From Lenisia limosa (Eukaryota; Breviatea): DNA of 27,435 bases. Every line of letters starts with the position of its first letter. Within the stretch, counting starts at the first letter, position 1. The position numbers and the translations under genes are program-made. The stretch lies in NCBI GenBank assembly GCA_001655205.1, contig LPNZ01003667.1:1-27435 (forward strand), in the 5' to 3' direction. Below, piece by piece: positions 13,001-22,500 of this stretch. The notes beneath the pieces are model-generated. The model did no database searches. It was not told the DNA's origin and saw only the letters and a program-made list of their open reading frames with translations.

Positions 13001-13053
13001 ACCAGTTTGCTAGTAGCAAGATGGGCAGCATTACAAGTCACCGCGTTAGATAC
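1545..13053 (-). CDS. Gene B: giant cysteine-rich multi-pass surface protein (5' end open)
   Basis: About 50 exons on the minus strand. In transcript order: 13053-12990, 12899-12847, 12314-12226, 12154-12100, 11950-11883, 11787-11698, 11662-11528, [unsolved], 10694-10645, 10555-10519, 10361-10255, 9992-9892, 9875-9785, 9743-9680, 9611-9562, 9443-9354, 9292-9266, 9208-9104, 8765-8660, 8157-8066, 7953-7873, 7683-7444, 7377-7333, 7227-7168, 7095-6958, 6853-6785, 6664-6578, 6525-6402, 6257-6166, 6009-5929, 5836-5759, 5602-5552, 5481-5415, 5321-5278, 5199-5089, 4978-4904, 4790-4723, 4589-4450, 4302-4141, 4028-3883, 3728-3660, 3604-3464, 3354-3254, 3159-3137 (weak), 3123-3063, 2900-2846, 2735-2670, 2590-2497, 2404-2287, 2152-2023, 1931-1873, 1804-1700, 1616-1545 (stop TGA). 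Most phases join cleanly; the 12226/12154 junction, the 3254/3159 junction and the stretch 10695-11527 do not. A further 5' exon is possible at 13728-13648. The layout matches gene C segment by segment. The product is predicted to be a cell-surface protein; its activity is unknown. Confidence 0.78.
3883..6668 (-). other. Gene B protein region: GCC2/GCC3-type cysteine-rich repeats
   Basis: Some 13 exons encode spaced Cys pairs of the form C-x-C-x(n)-G-(Y/F)-x(n)-C-x2-C. Examples are VCVCNPGTLRGETCQPC, TCTQCPEGLTTV, CTCSGTF, STCICKPGHGW, CSECPENFFAV, CLCDIGHYPSESTCLPCP, CIQCPTGTYSV and CTECPSGAICAG. This spacing is characteristic of the GCC2/GCC3 (ephrin-receptor-like) family and related EGF-like modules. 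The region ends in GCLGNNECADGYS, which splices onto GPLCSEC at the membrane. Exon borders mostly fall between half-repeats and alternate between phases 0 and 1, suggesting growth by exon duplication (inference). The repeats are presumably extracellular and disulphide-bonded. Confidence 0.8.
6785..10694 (-). other. Gene B protein region: cysteine-poor ectodomain
   Basis: About 18 exons encode a segment poor in Cys and rich in alternating hydrophobic residues, consistent with beta-sandwich modules. Recognisable family blocks shared with C include EIIVDCDLPVLDAGEFELT (C: GNITISCDLSVLEGGLTFF), VTAFPVIAGSTFYVG (C: TGGISKVLAGFHYTFFVEH), SGPYSPPPSCD (C: IGPYSSPPNCD) and QLAAPSMCTAYAIVTPAP (C: DSPILFCSINIVFDPLP). 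I do not recognise a named domain; part of 7683-7444 has the look of an immunoglobulin-like TIG fold (ITVIGSGFSAASPPQWSLNG), but this is only a guess. Confidence 0.68.
8585..8633. repeat. 19-bp tandem repeat, about 2.6 copies
   Basis: AGCAATCAATAGACAGAAT occurs at 8585-8603 and 8604-8622, with a third partial copy to 8633. It lies inside the 502-bp intron of gene B between exons 8765-8660 and 8157-8066. No coding role. Confidence 0.93.
10695..11527. other. Unsolved part of gene B
   Basis: By comparison with C this interval should encode the segment equivalent to C exons 17375-17943. I see fragments on the minus strand (for example AEWWSYK around 10760-10785, compare ANEWYFYNGF in C; and an open stretch giving RPQYDIPHITSYAIYLD around 11350-11430) but no set of splice sites that keeps phase. 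A + strand reading frame at 10631-10843 overlaps a good minus-strand exon and is probably a shadow. The possible causes are poor splice sites, sequence errors, or real damage to this copy. Confidence 0.5.
12572..12661. repeat. Imperfect tandem repeat, three units
   Basis: Units resembling TACTATGAAAGACAAACTTA followed by AGTGAATAG begin near 12572, 12611 and 12640, so the first spacing is about 38 bp and the second about 29 bp. They lie in the long intron of gene B between exons 12899-12847 and 12314-12226. Confidence 0.85.
12935..12964. repeat. 15-bp tandem duplication
   Basis: AATGTTGGGGGTTCA is present twice head to tail (12935-12949, 12950-12964), in the gene B intron between exons 13053-12990 and 12899-12847. 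Confidence 0.95.
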
Positions 13054-13583
13054 CTGGAAGATTTGGTTCATGAATTAAAGACGTTCTATATGTGAACTAT
13101 CATTTTCCATGCAGTGATATGCATATCATATGTATGTTACCTCATGTCCACTTGTGTGATAATTGGCCGACAAGTCTCAACGATACTATGATACACTCGG
13201 GATGAACCCCCGTGTTATCTTCGTTCATCTTTTAGTCATATGATCATAGAGTGGATATGGGTCAGCATATGACACGCATTTATATCCCGCGCACAGGGAA
13301 ATTTCCAGTTGTAATAGTCGATGATGTCACCCAATATATCTTTGTGGCTAAAGGGGTTAATAGAAAGTCAAATTGTAGAAAGTAATTATAGTTTCATGAT
13401 ATAATTTTTTTTCTTTGATCTCACATGAAAGAAGAATAGCAGTGTTTGGTGATGAGAACTTGGAGCATCCAGCCCTAATGGAGTCGGAGATTCTACATTA
13501 TGACAGATACCTTCTTTCAATTTCCAAACAAAATTGTATCATATTCTTCAGATTCAACAGTGAAAATATGCAAATCACAAAAT

Positions 13584-13631
13584 CAAAATAGAAATCGATT
13601 CCTACAGCAAAATAGAAATAGATTCCAACAG
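13584..13631. repeat. 24-bp tandem duplication
   Basis: CAAAATAGAAATCGATTCCT with trailing ACAG (13584-13607) is followed directly by the copy CAAAATAGAAATAGATTCCA with ACAG (13608-13631). If the exon at 13648-13728 is real, this lies just inside the intron that follows it in gene B. Confidence 0.95.
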
Positions 13632-14114
13632 CTTGCCTTTTGCAAACATTCTTGTTTTCAAAATGTAAAGGTAAATCCTCAAACCCATTTTCTGAAAGCA
13701 GATTGTAAAGTTCATCAAAAGATGGCAAGCTAGTATAACGTTTTTTGGCGGCGTATATGACGTTGTTGGTGCCCCAAATTAGGTTACCAAAGACATCCCT
13801 AAATTGGTTGAGGGAGAATAAGAATAGGTTTCTGGAAGCGGTTGAGTGTGAACAATATTATGTCTATCGATCAAAACTGAAAGATATATTCTGTTTGTCA
13901 TACAAGAACCCGAAAAAATATAATAATGTGCAACTATGTGAAAATCATGCATATGGAAGTAGTAATAAGCAAAGGAAAGCTATTATTTGGCTCATCCGCT
14001 TACTTAATCGATGTGTATTTGAGTTGAGCATCCAAGTTGAAATAATGCTCAGTCTCTTTCAGGGAAGTTGCAGGCATGCCATAGAGGAACGTTCCTGCTT
14101 TGGAGTAGACCAAT

Positions 14115-14170
14115 GTTACCACTGCGGTGTTAGAGTCAAAATGTCACCACTGCGGTGTTAGAGCCAAAAT
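14115..14170. repeat. 28-bp tandem duplication
   Basis: Two adjacent 28-bp units (14115-14142 and 14143-14170) share ACCACTGCGGTGTTAGAG and differ at two positions. They lie between genes B and C, just upstream of the candidate C start. Confidence 0.95.
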
Positions 14171-14443
14171 GTTAGAGTCCTCAAAGCAACTCTTGATGAG
14201 CAGCAGGCCAAGCCTCATCCGAGATAAATGGTGTTTAATCTATGATTCGTTCGTGATGTAGCTTTAGGAAGAATATTATTTGTCTATTTGTATTTCTCGT
14301 ATATAGATATGGATATAGTTAAACAAACGTAATAAGAAAATGATTCCATAGAGCCAGCTGTCCTTCCTTGCAGCCATCGTTAATCTGTATCAGTTATGGA
14401 AGTGATCACCTGAACCAACCAACTACTTGTTCAAGGGACTAGA

Positions 14444-16599
14444 ATGAAGTTCAAGTATCTTAGACAGCTAATATGCCTGTTGACTCCCTGTTGAGGACAT
14501 AATACTTGTAGCTTCCAGAATTGCTGTTGAAGGCGGATAAGTTGAGAGATCCGAGGATAAAAATGGGGGGTGGAAACGCTTTAGTGGATATTGTCCTTTA
14601 TTAATTATATGGTTTTGTGAATATTCTTGAAATATTAATAGGGAAAGAGAAGCTGTTCGAAGAGCTGAAAGCGGGAAAAGAGAATCTGGCTCGGATTTCA
14701 CTATCCGCCTTTAACCCGTCTCTTTTGTGATTGCAGACCCTCCTCTCGGCCTTCTTTGCCATTTGCCTTATATTTGTAATTTTGACCAGATTAATCTTCA
14801 TCCTCTGCTGAAGTTCTCTTCCGCTCGGATACTGATCACGTCATCAGCTGAAGGGAACACTACACATGACCTAGGTTGCTACTTCCTTTGGTATGGGGTT
14901 GAGTGGTGATGGACTGGAAATAGAGAGATGTTGTAGTTGAGTGGTGTAAATCTTCGCGAATATTTGGAGTTTGTTTGCTGGTCATCGTTTAGGAGTTTAG
15001 GATATGATACTTGTCCTCCTGCTTGTTCTTCTCCGAGTTGCTCTCGGTATGCTTCCCTAGACCATAAGATAAAAGCCACATGTTATTTCTTTTGAATAAA
15101 TGTTCATATAATGGTGACAATATTAAAGGAAACTCACCTCCTCAATGAAATTCGAAATCAGGTGTGAAAAGGGACCATTATTCATCGACACCTGTAACCA
15201 GCGTAGCCCTTGATGGTGTTGGTGTTATCGGAAACCCTTTTCTGGGCGAAGCTGGTCCAATTTCCCCTACAAATCCGGTGGGTGTTTTCTGGCACCCATA
15301 TCCTCTGATATAACAACTCTTACATCTATCTCCACAGCGTTGGGTTGGGCTATCTCCACAGCATTGGGTTGGGGTATTGGATGGATGATGAATCTGTTCA
15401 GAGTTTAACTCCCAAGCTCTTCCTGGAAATCGCTGCAACCTTCCGTCCTGGTGTTGCAATTGAGAAAGCGTGTTTGGTAATGTTAGTGGGCCGGAATATT
15501 CGGCTAATTGCTAAACTTTGAAAGAACGTTTCTGCTCAGTGCATTGGTGTTGTTCATCGTCTATGATATTTACATATATATGATATGATATGTTGCTGGC
15601 GTGAAACATTCTAGAATTGTTAACTATTTTGCTTCTGACCCCCCATCCTCAGGGAAAATGATACTCCAGCTTTGTTCTTTAAAACAAGTGAGCTTTATGT
15701 ATTACGGCACTTTTTTTTTTATTTGAACATATCATATTTAATTATTTGATGATATCTTATATCCATATCCTTGTGAATGGGATGAAGGGTGAAAGTAGCT
15801 GTTTAAGCCCATTCTTTTTCCTCAGCTATTCTTGATCTTTTATCCCTTTTTAGATGAAGCAACTGATAATGTCTATGTTGTTGAGAAGGTCTATTGGCAT
15901 GAAGGAGATTTTGTATGCTGGATGTTGCATTGGGCTTTCATCTTTATATGTTGGTGTTTAGCATTAATTTGAAACTTTAGGACTCAGCCCAGTCACTAGG
16001 CACCTTCGATGCTCTCCATTGTGGCAGTTATAAATACGCCATTACTGTTGACGGTATGACACGAAGCCTTATGCTGTTGAAATTTGAAATTGTGAAGCTT
16101 GGCCTTTGTGTCATAGTTTGCTCATAGAACACCAAACAAGCAACCTATGAAATAGAATATTATACAAACATTCAATATCCAATGCATTGGTAACATCTCC
16201 CAATCTTGATATGAAATGCTCTTTTGCCAATCACCGCTTGAAGCATCGCGAAAAGTTGTTGCTTATAACTACCGTGGCGATACAACTTCGAGGTTTGCAA
16301 AATGTAGCGTTAAATTTGCTAATGGTGTTTTCAGATAAACACTGTGTTAATTCTGAATACGACTTTATTGCCTTTGAGGATGGGGTACATTTTGAAAGAA
16401 CCTTAAGGATTTGATAACGTGCAAAGCCATTTCAGAACAATCTTCGAATAAAAGTCGATTTGCATCTTTAGCTTTGTAGTCAAATGTTATATTCTTGAAA
16501 CTGATAATGGCAGCACTTCACCTTTGTCTATTGGTAACCAGCCGATTCTTCCTGCTGATTGCGACTATCAAAGAGGCCTTTGCCTCAAAAACCCTCCAG
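14444..16599 (+). other. Gene C N-terminal exons
   Basis: The candidate start at 14444 gives MKFKYLRQLICLLTP, a short basic then hydrophobic leader. It leaves phase 1 at a GTTGAG donor, which fits the phase-1 exon at 14737-14890 (HLPYICNFDQINLHPLLKF, then AEGNTTHDLGCYFLW). That exon ends in phase 2 and fits 15338/15362-15476 (YWMDDESVQSLTPKLFLEIA). Later exons give NDTPALFFKT, EATDNVYVVEK, GTFDALHCGSYKYAITVD and FVVKCYILETDNGSTSPLSI. From 15854 on these parallel B exons from 13053 down. The leader is weak, the 15476/15653 and 16189/16335 junctions are not in phase as drawn, and the true first exon may be elsewhere. Confidence 0.5.
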
Positions 16600-19500
16600 G
16601 TAAGGAAGAAAACTCTCTCCAATGTAGTATGTCTTGCACTGGTTGAATTATAGGTGTTTATAATTATGATTAATGTTGTAGCGAAAGAAGTTGGCTTCAT
16701 TCTATCAAGTGGAGCGATTCACTACCAGAACTCATCCGACATCTTTCTTGGATTCCCTTCAAAGTCTGAGGGGGCTTACTCCAAATTGTGAAACCTCTGT
16801 AATAGGATTTCACTTCGATTCAATACCGGTTAAGTGTCAATAATTTTCGAAGATATATCAAGAAATTCAGTCTTTTTTCGAACCGAAAAATGAAGCCCTA
16901 CTCTGTACTAAATGGTACAATACTCACCTACGATTCTCACTGTTTTAGGGTGACATATGCACAGAACTTGTTCACTATTGAGGATGGTAAGCAAATAATT
17001 GCATTTATACTGTAGATACCGGTGCTACGTTCACTTTCAGTGACAGTCGAATTGGACTGATAACGTCAATGAATCAGTAAGTGAAATCAAAAAAACTGCA
17101 ATATGAATGTCAGATTGGAGGTTTACAGTTATTTAAAGGAACCCCCAAGTTTGGTTTACTGTGGCGACTAAAATATGGATTTAATTTTACATTTCGGCAC
17201 ACCTCATTTCCTCACGATCTAGATGGCCAACTGACTACTCATTCACCGATATTCGCTGCGCTAGAAAGATGGGGTGGTCCACTAACAAAATGTGTTACCA
17301 AAGTCTGAGAGAGGCTGCACTATTATTACAATCAATTGTTTTTCAAAACAAGTCAAAAACTAAGAATTTTAGAGAAAGACGGGACCTTTTCCCCCTTGAG
17401 CTCCAATTTGGCTCCTCCAGCTTACGTAACTGATTTGACACCTATGGATGAAGGATGCTACTTCTTCAAAAACCCAGGTTTGGAGTAATGTCACTCCATT
17501 TTGTTAAAACCTTTGCCTTTATTATTTCTGGTATCACTGTTTCAGCAAATGAGATTTTTGTTTGGAACGATTGTTTGGCACATTACCCAAGACATGCTGG
17601 AATTGAAGGTATGTATGAAGGCTATTTCGACATTAATACAAAACCCAGCATTTACTTATTACATTTAGACGATCCTTCTGATCGCTTGGCACGGGTGATT
17701 CTGGAACCCCACCCAGAGGATGTCTTCCATCCACGCTATGTCGTATTTCAAACTGAAGGTGGGAGCTATGATATTTTCAAAATATGGTGTAGACCTGCTA
17801 ATGCATTTGTCCGCCAAGCTACATATATTTTTAACCTCCAGCAAACGAATGGTATTTTTATAATGGCTTCACAAAAGACCCTTTGCCGACGCCCACAATC
17901 CCAAATGGTCAAAACTGCAGGTTCATGGACGCGATGGTTGTGTGTATGTGGGAGTATTTGTAGGTAGTGTATGGTATCCTGTTTCAAACACTGGTTTATA
18001 TCTCAAAATCTCATTTCCCCGAATAGTTCTTCCCATTCAGTTTTTATTGTCGAAGTCTGTTTTGACATCAGATATGATATGTTATTCTTTAGGCAATTCT
18101 CACGACATTGTTTGGTCTGCGTTCCCGATGGATCATCTCAACTCCATTGTTAGTTTCCATTTCATTGTCTCAAACATTAATCAATCATTTACTTGAGATG
18201 TTGACTTTATCGGTCATTTAAACGAAAACCCAAAATCACATCTGATGGTCCATCTGTCAGAATAAGTCGCACCTCACATACCAGATGACTGGAGCTACCG
18301 CCGATATTATTGAAGCTACGCAACACGCTGTGCTCTTTGGTTGGCTTTTGGTGATTTTGGTGGATCTTGGGTGATTAGTGGGAAACTCCTTTAACCATTT
18401 GTAATATAATTGAGTTCTATTCCGGCTTTTATTTGAATAACGTTGGGCTCCGTGCAATTAATTGGAAAATTAATTGCAGAATTTGAAGTGTGACCTATTG
18501 TCATGTTACTCAATTTCAGAAACTTTAATTTCAAATTTTGTCTTTAAAAAATTAATTGCACGGAGCCTTAAAATAAAGTGTAAGATGTTGAAAATGAAAT
18601 ACCTCTAGTAAATGAGTATAATGTGCACATTTACGAGGGTTGACACTGCAGATGACGGGTCTGTCTACTCCTATGACTATCAGAGATTCCTGAACCTATC
18701 ATCATCTACAGGCAAAGTGAGATGATGAGTATTTACAATGCTTCAATAATTCTAGATAATGTATATGAAAGCAATAATGATGCTTAATTAGCCGGATGAC
18801 AATTATTTTCCATCATCAACGCCCAGGCTGTTCACCTTGGAGCGCGTTACTTTTCAAAGGAACAGAATTTCGATGCGGGTACTACTGTGTTCAATGGTGT
18901 GCTTTTCTTATTTAGTGCTGGATAGTTGTGGCAAAATACAACCATTGAATTGAAGAATGGTTAAAAAACGAGCCATTTTGACATTGCGACTAACTGATTA
19001 GAAAACAACGAGGGGTTTGCATTTGGCAGCGGCTTGACTTCCTCTGTTGGACGTAGGCAAATTGGTCCCTATTCCTCTCCCCCTAATTGTAAATTATATA
19101 AATGATATATTGGTGTTCTTCTTTCTGACCTCAAGGTGACACGCGGTGTGATGGCGGGACTCTTCTGGCATCCGATCCCGGAGGTGCGTGTTGGAAGCAC
19201 TTCAATACCAAGAAGGGGGCATAAAGCACATATTTTTGTCGTGTCCTTCATCAACGCACTTAGTTTGGAAGCTTGACCAGCCTTCATTGAAAGACATGGC
19301 CTGTGATTCCAATAGATGTTATTTTCTGACAGGTGGGGGGACTCACTGTTCTTCAAGGCAATGTATTATGCTGCTAAGGTATTTGATGTCACGATGTGAA
19401 GAGCATGAGGGTGATGGTGTTTAATGTGAAGAGCATCAGGGTGATGGTGTATAATAATCGTGATTGCAACTCGCATTTTACTTTTGGAATCTTAGAAATC

Positions 19501-22500
19501 CCAAGCTTCTGTAACTTAATTAAGGTGACAATGATATACTACAATGCAGCCCTGGTCCCGATACGACTTCTTCAGGGTGTAGCGAAATGACAGGCCTAAA
19601 GCGAAAAAGCACATATTACTTTGGATCAGGTATGTAACCGTTAAAACAGTCCACTTATATTTTAGATGAAAGGTACCAGTATTGTTTTGCAGGAACCGTG
19701 AAAACCTTAACAACAGATTACATCGGGTTCCATGAGTACGTTGAGTTTTCAGGTATGGGAAAACTACATTAACCAACAAAATACTAGTTCGCTCATTGTT
19801 AACATATTTTGATGTGCAGTGTCTGTTTCATCCGAATTAATATCTAACTATCTAGTGTCAGGTAATGTCAAGTGGATGAACGGAAACACAAACCGACGCA
19901 GAACGGGCGGTATTTCGAAAGTCCTTGCTGGATTCCATTACACCTTCTTTGTTGAGCACGGTAGGCTTCGCTTTTCATTTTCTATTTATTCTTCAGCGCC
20001 TTCTTCTGAAAACAAGGTTGCAACTTTAACGGATTACTGGCCTAAAACAGCTTTTTATGATATTCCATTCAATATCACTTATGAATTGGTAGGTTGCAGA
20101 ATCCTTGATTATTGAGATTGGCAATTATCAACCATTTGTATTTATTCCTTCAGCCCAACTTGGCGGGTTACACTGTTCAAGACGCACAGATGTACCATAA
20201 CCATCTTGGGTTCCCCACTACCCCCGGCTATCAGGTATGCTTCATAGTGGAATTCAACCATGTTTATCTATCCTACCTATTTCTATTATACACAATGGAA
20301 TCGATAACCTGGTGCCATGCAAAAATGAGATTGTCGTTGATAAATTTAATCTTGTAATGTTATTTGTTTTACCGCATTCAGTCCGGCCCCACGACTATTG
20401 TTGCTGGCCCTATTAAGGAGACTTACAGCCGTGCTTACGTGAGTCATTATGCTTTAGGGATCATTGTCATTTTATCGTGTTTTTGGAGTTTTATTTAATC
20501 TGCAAAATCCCGAAAGAGCTTCTGACAAATTAGACCAAACTCGGTGTGGACGGATTCCAGGCCCCACAAGTTGGCGTGACAATGGTGTCTTTCTCGACCA
20601 TTTTACCCATGAGCATTGGGCCTCCTGTAGTGGACTTTGACCTAACCATCCCCGAGTTCACAATGAGCGACTTGTCATTGATTGTACGGTGCCACATTTT
20701 AACTGTTTATTCTCAATATGATATTTTATTAATTATGTTCAGTTGGAATCTCAACATGATAATTAATGATGTTCAGTTGGAGTTTCAGCTTGTTGAAGAA
20801 GTATCTAAAACTGCGATTACGTGCCCTCTGGTTCCCACAACAGAAGTTGGCAATATTACAATCAGCTGTGACCTCTCTGTCCTTGAGGGGGGTTTGACTT
20901 TCTTCATGCGGACAGTGGTAGGCTGTTTGTTCACTTTGAGGGGAGCATCTTCAATTATTTGCTTTTTTTGTTTAACATGTCAAGGCTCTTGGAGATATGT
21001 CACTAATTGATCATCCCTTGGTAAAGTACACCACAACTCCTGACCCTGTCCTTCAAAAAATTAACACCCCGATTGTGAGTGTTTTGACGATGACAGTTTC
21101 AAATGGGGATTGTTGGTATGGTATTTAAAACTTGGTCTTTGTTTTCTTTTCTGATGCGGCAGGTTGAGCTAAGCGGTACGGAAGCCTATGTCTTAATCTC
21201 TGGTCTTGACTTTATTTTTTCCCCTGCTTCAAGGTAATACCGCTTGAAACTGGCTCCTTATCATTAGATGTAAAATTGGAAACTACACGACTGAGATTCT
21301 CTCATATTCCAAAACAGTAAGTTGGACGATTCTCTGTGATTCTGAAATACTATCAGTTCTTATACGGCTTTGGTAATTATCTCTACCCTTTGATGATATG
21401 CATTCAATTTTCAGTTCCTCCACTTGTTTCAGATTTTACGAGGTTTTTACAGTTTAGCTTGCAAGATGTCACATTATTGAAGCGATCCCGGAAGGTATTT
21501 ATCTGGTATGATACCCTTATTCCTCAATAGATATTGTTGTTCTTTTCTAGTATGGCTCAATTTACCACACTGACCGAAATTTTCTTGTTTATTTGAGTTC
21601 AGGTCCAGATTTCAGGCTTTGATGGATCCACTTATACAGAAGCTAACGATACTCTGACGGTGAAGATCGAGCACATCACTGAGATGCAGGTTTGGTCGTT
21701 TCTGTTTGATGTTCATTCTAAGCTATTGATTTTCAGTCTTTATCATACCTTTGAACTTATTGCTTATGTATAATTTATGATTTTAGATCGTGAATGGATT
21801 CCCTCTATCTATCAATTACACTATCTTGGCGGATCCTCTTGTGTTACAGGTGTGTTTCGAACATTGATGTAGATGTTTCATATTAGTGTTGTTATATCAA
21901 TAGTAATATATCTGCTAAAATGTTTATATCCCTATTAATTATCAATCAGAAATGCTGCAGTCATTGGAGAATATTTTGAAAAGGAACATTTCAGTCAAAT
22001 CAAGGATTTTGTTAACTCCGCAGACAACCCTTTTTGGTGTGGACTCCCCAATATTATTCTGCTCAATCAACATTGTATTTGACCCTCTGCCCTACTATTC
22101 GAAAGGAACAACAGGTTTGGCGTCGATGACAATGGGTAGTTTCAGAATGTTTACTAATCACAGGAAAGCAATCTCTGAGTGTTTCCCCCTTCATTTTATT
22201 GTTCAGCCTTCTGTGAACAAGGAAAAGTCGTATTCAAAGATCTCGTTGCTCATCTCATTCCAAACACTCAACACTTTGTGGGAGACCTCTTGTATTTATT
22301 ACTTGTGGAGTACACAGTTGGACAACATCATATCATAAAATGTTTTTGTATAAATTGAGGCTCTGCTTTTAATTGGGGAGAAAAAAGTTGTTATGAAAGT
22401 GCCCTTTTCCTCTCACCCTTCAAGGTGAGCTTTATTTCAGCTACTCGAAGTGTGAGAAGTTTCTCAAATGCGGTGAGTGGCTTGTGGGATTGTTCAATAG

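Larger units (their letters stand above)
11528..13053 (-). other. Gene B N-terminal exons
   Basis: Six exons give VTCNAAHLATSKLVVE, TGEMVYFSSVSAGSTPQ, TFGGLGFCHQPSRAFGVFF, ETVNQIFDYPSTTVK, YFHFTTPVSFDKKQQGFFF, NACYEMTTSQVTLEKPDTQ, then IFVTIEDDGQWMATDLW in a seventh. They line up with C exons beginning 15981, 16141, 16335, 16472 and 16949 (C has LFTIEDDTGATFTF). Exon 11787-11698 joins 11662-11528 across a 35-nt intron with a good GTGAG donor. The junction between 12314-12226 (phase 2) and 12154-12100 (phase 1) does not agree, so one border there is wrong. The start codon was not found; another exon (SFDELYNLLSENGFEDL, 13728-13648) may lie upstream. Confidence 0.6.
13054..14443. other. Head-to-head region between genes B and C
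   Basis: B runs leftward and C rightward from this interval, so it should contain both promoters and any missing 5' exons. A minus-strand exon candidate at 13648-13728 (reads LPSFDELYNLLSENGFEDL; acceptor TACTAG, donor GTTTGC) would extend B. A + strand frame at 13745-14161 (138 codons) has no similarity to the family and ends inside a tandem repeat; I do not call it a gene. Two tandem duplications lie here. No promoter element could be assigned. Confidence 0.5.
16600..19332 (+). other. Gene C protein region: proximal ectodomain
   Basis: Exons from 16682 encode GFILSSGAIHYQNSSDIF, LVTYAQNLFTIEDDTGATF and, after the unsolved gap, LAPPAYVTDLTPMDEGCYFF, EIFVWNDCLAHYPRHAGIE, RLARVILEPHPEDVFHPRY, NEWYFYNGFTKDPLPTPTIP and SHDIVWSAFPMDHLNSI. 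Then come SHLTYQMTGATADIIEATQH, YSYDYQRFLNLSSSTGKAVH and IGPYSSPPNCDTRCDGG. B has recognisable counterparts (SGHAVSCTEGMGAFSE; VVPQLAGLLKAFYGLMADSL; SGPYSPPPSCD). There are few Cys and no domain I can name. Confidence 0.7.

Noticed and set aside
13745-14161. 138-codon + strand frame between B and C
   Set aside because: Composition is irregular, it has no family similarity, and its end lies in a 28-bp tandem duplication. It could be chance or an unrecognised small gene; not enough to call.
15181-15309. Possible extra gene C exon (reads VIGNPFLGEAGPISPTNP)
   Set aside because: Protein-like, but no donor gives the phase needed by the next exon, while 14737-14890 joins 15338/15362 cleanly without it.
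16507-16599. ATG with a textbook-looking signal peptide (MAALHLCLLVTSRFFLLIAT) as the start of gene C
   Set aside because: Its frame leads to phase conflicts downstream. The alternative frame of the same exon (acceptor at 16471, reading FVVKCYILETDNG and then DCDYQRGLCLKNPP) continues in phase through 16682-16787, 16949-16986 and 17016-17076 and has exons before it.
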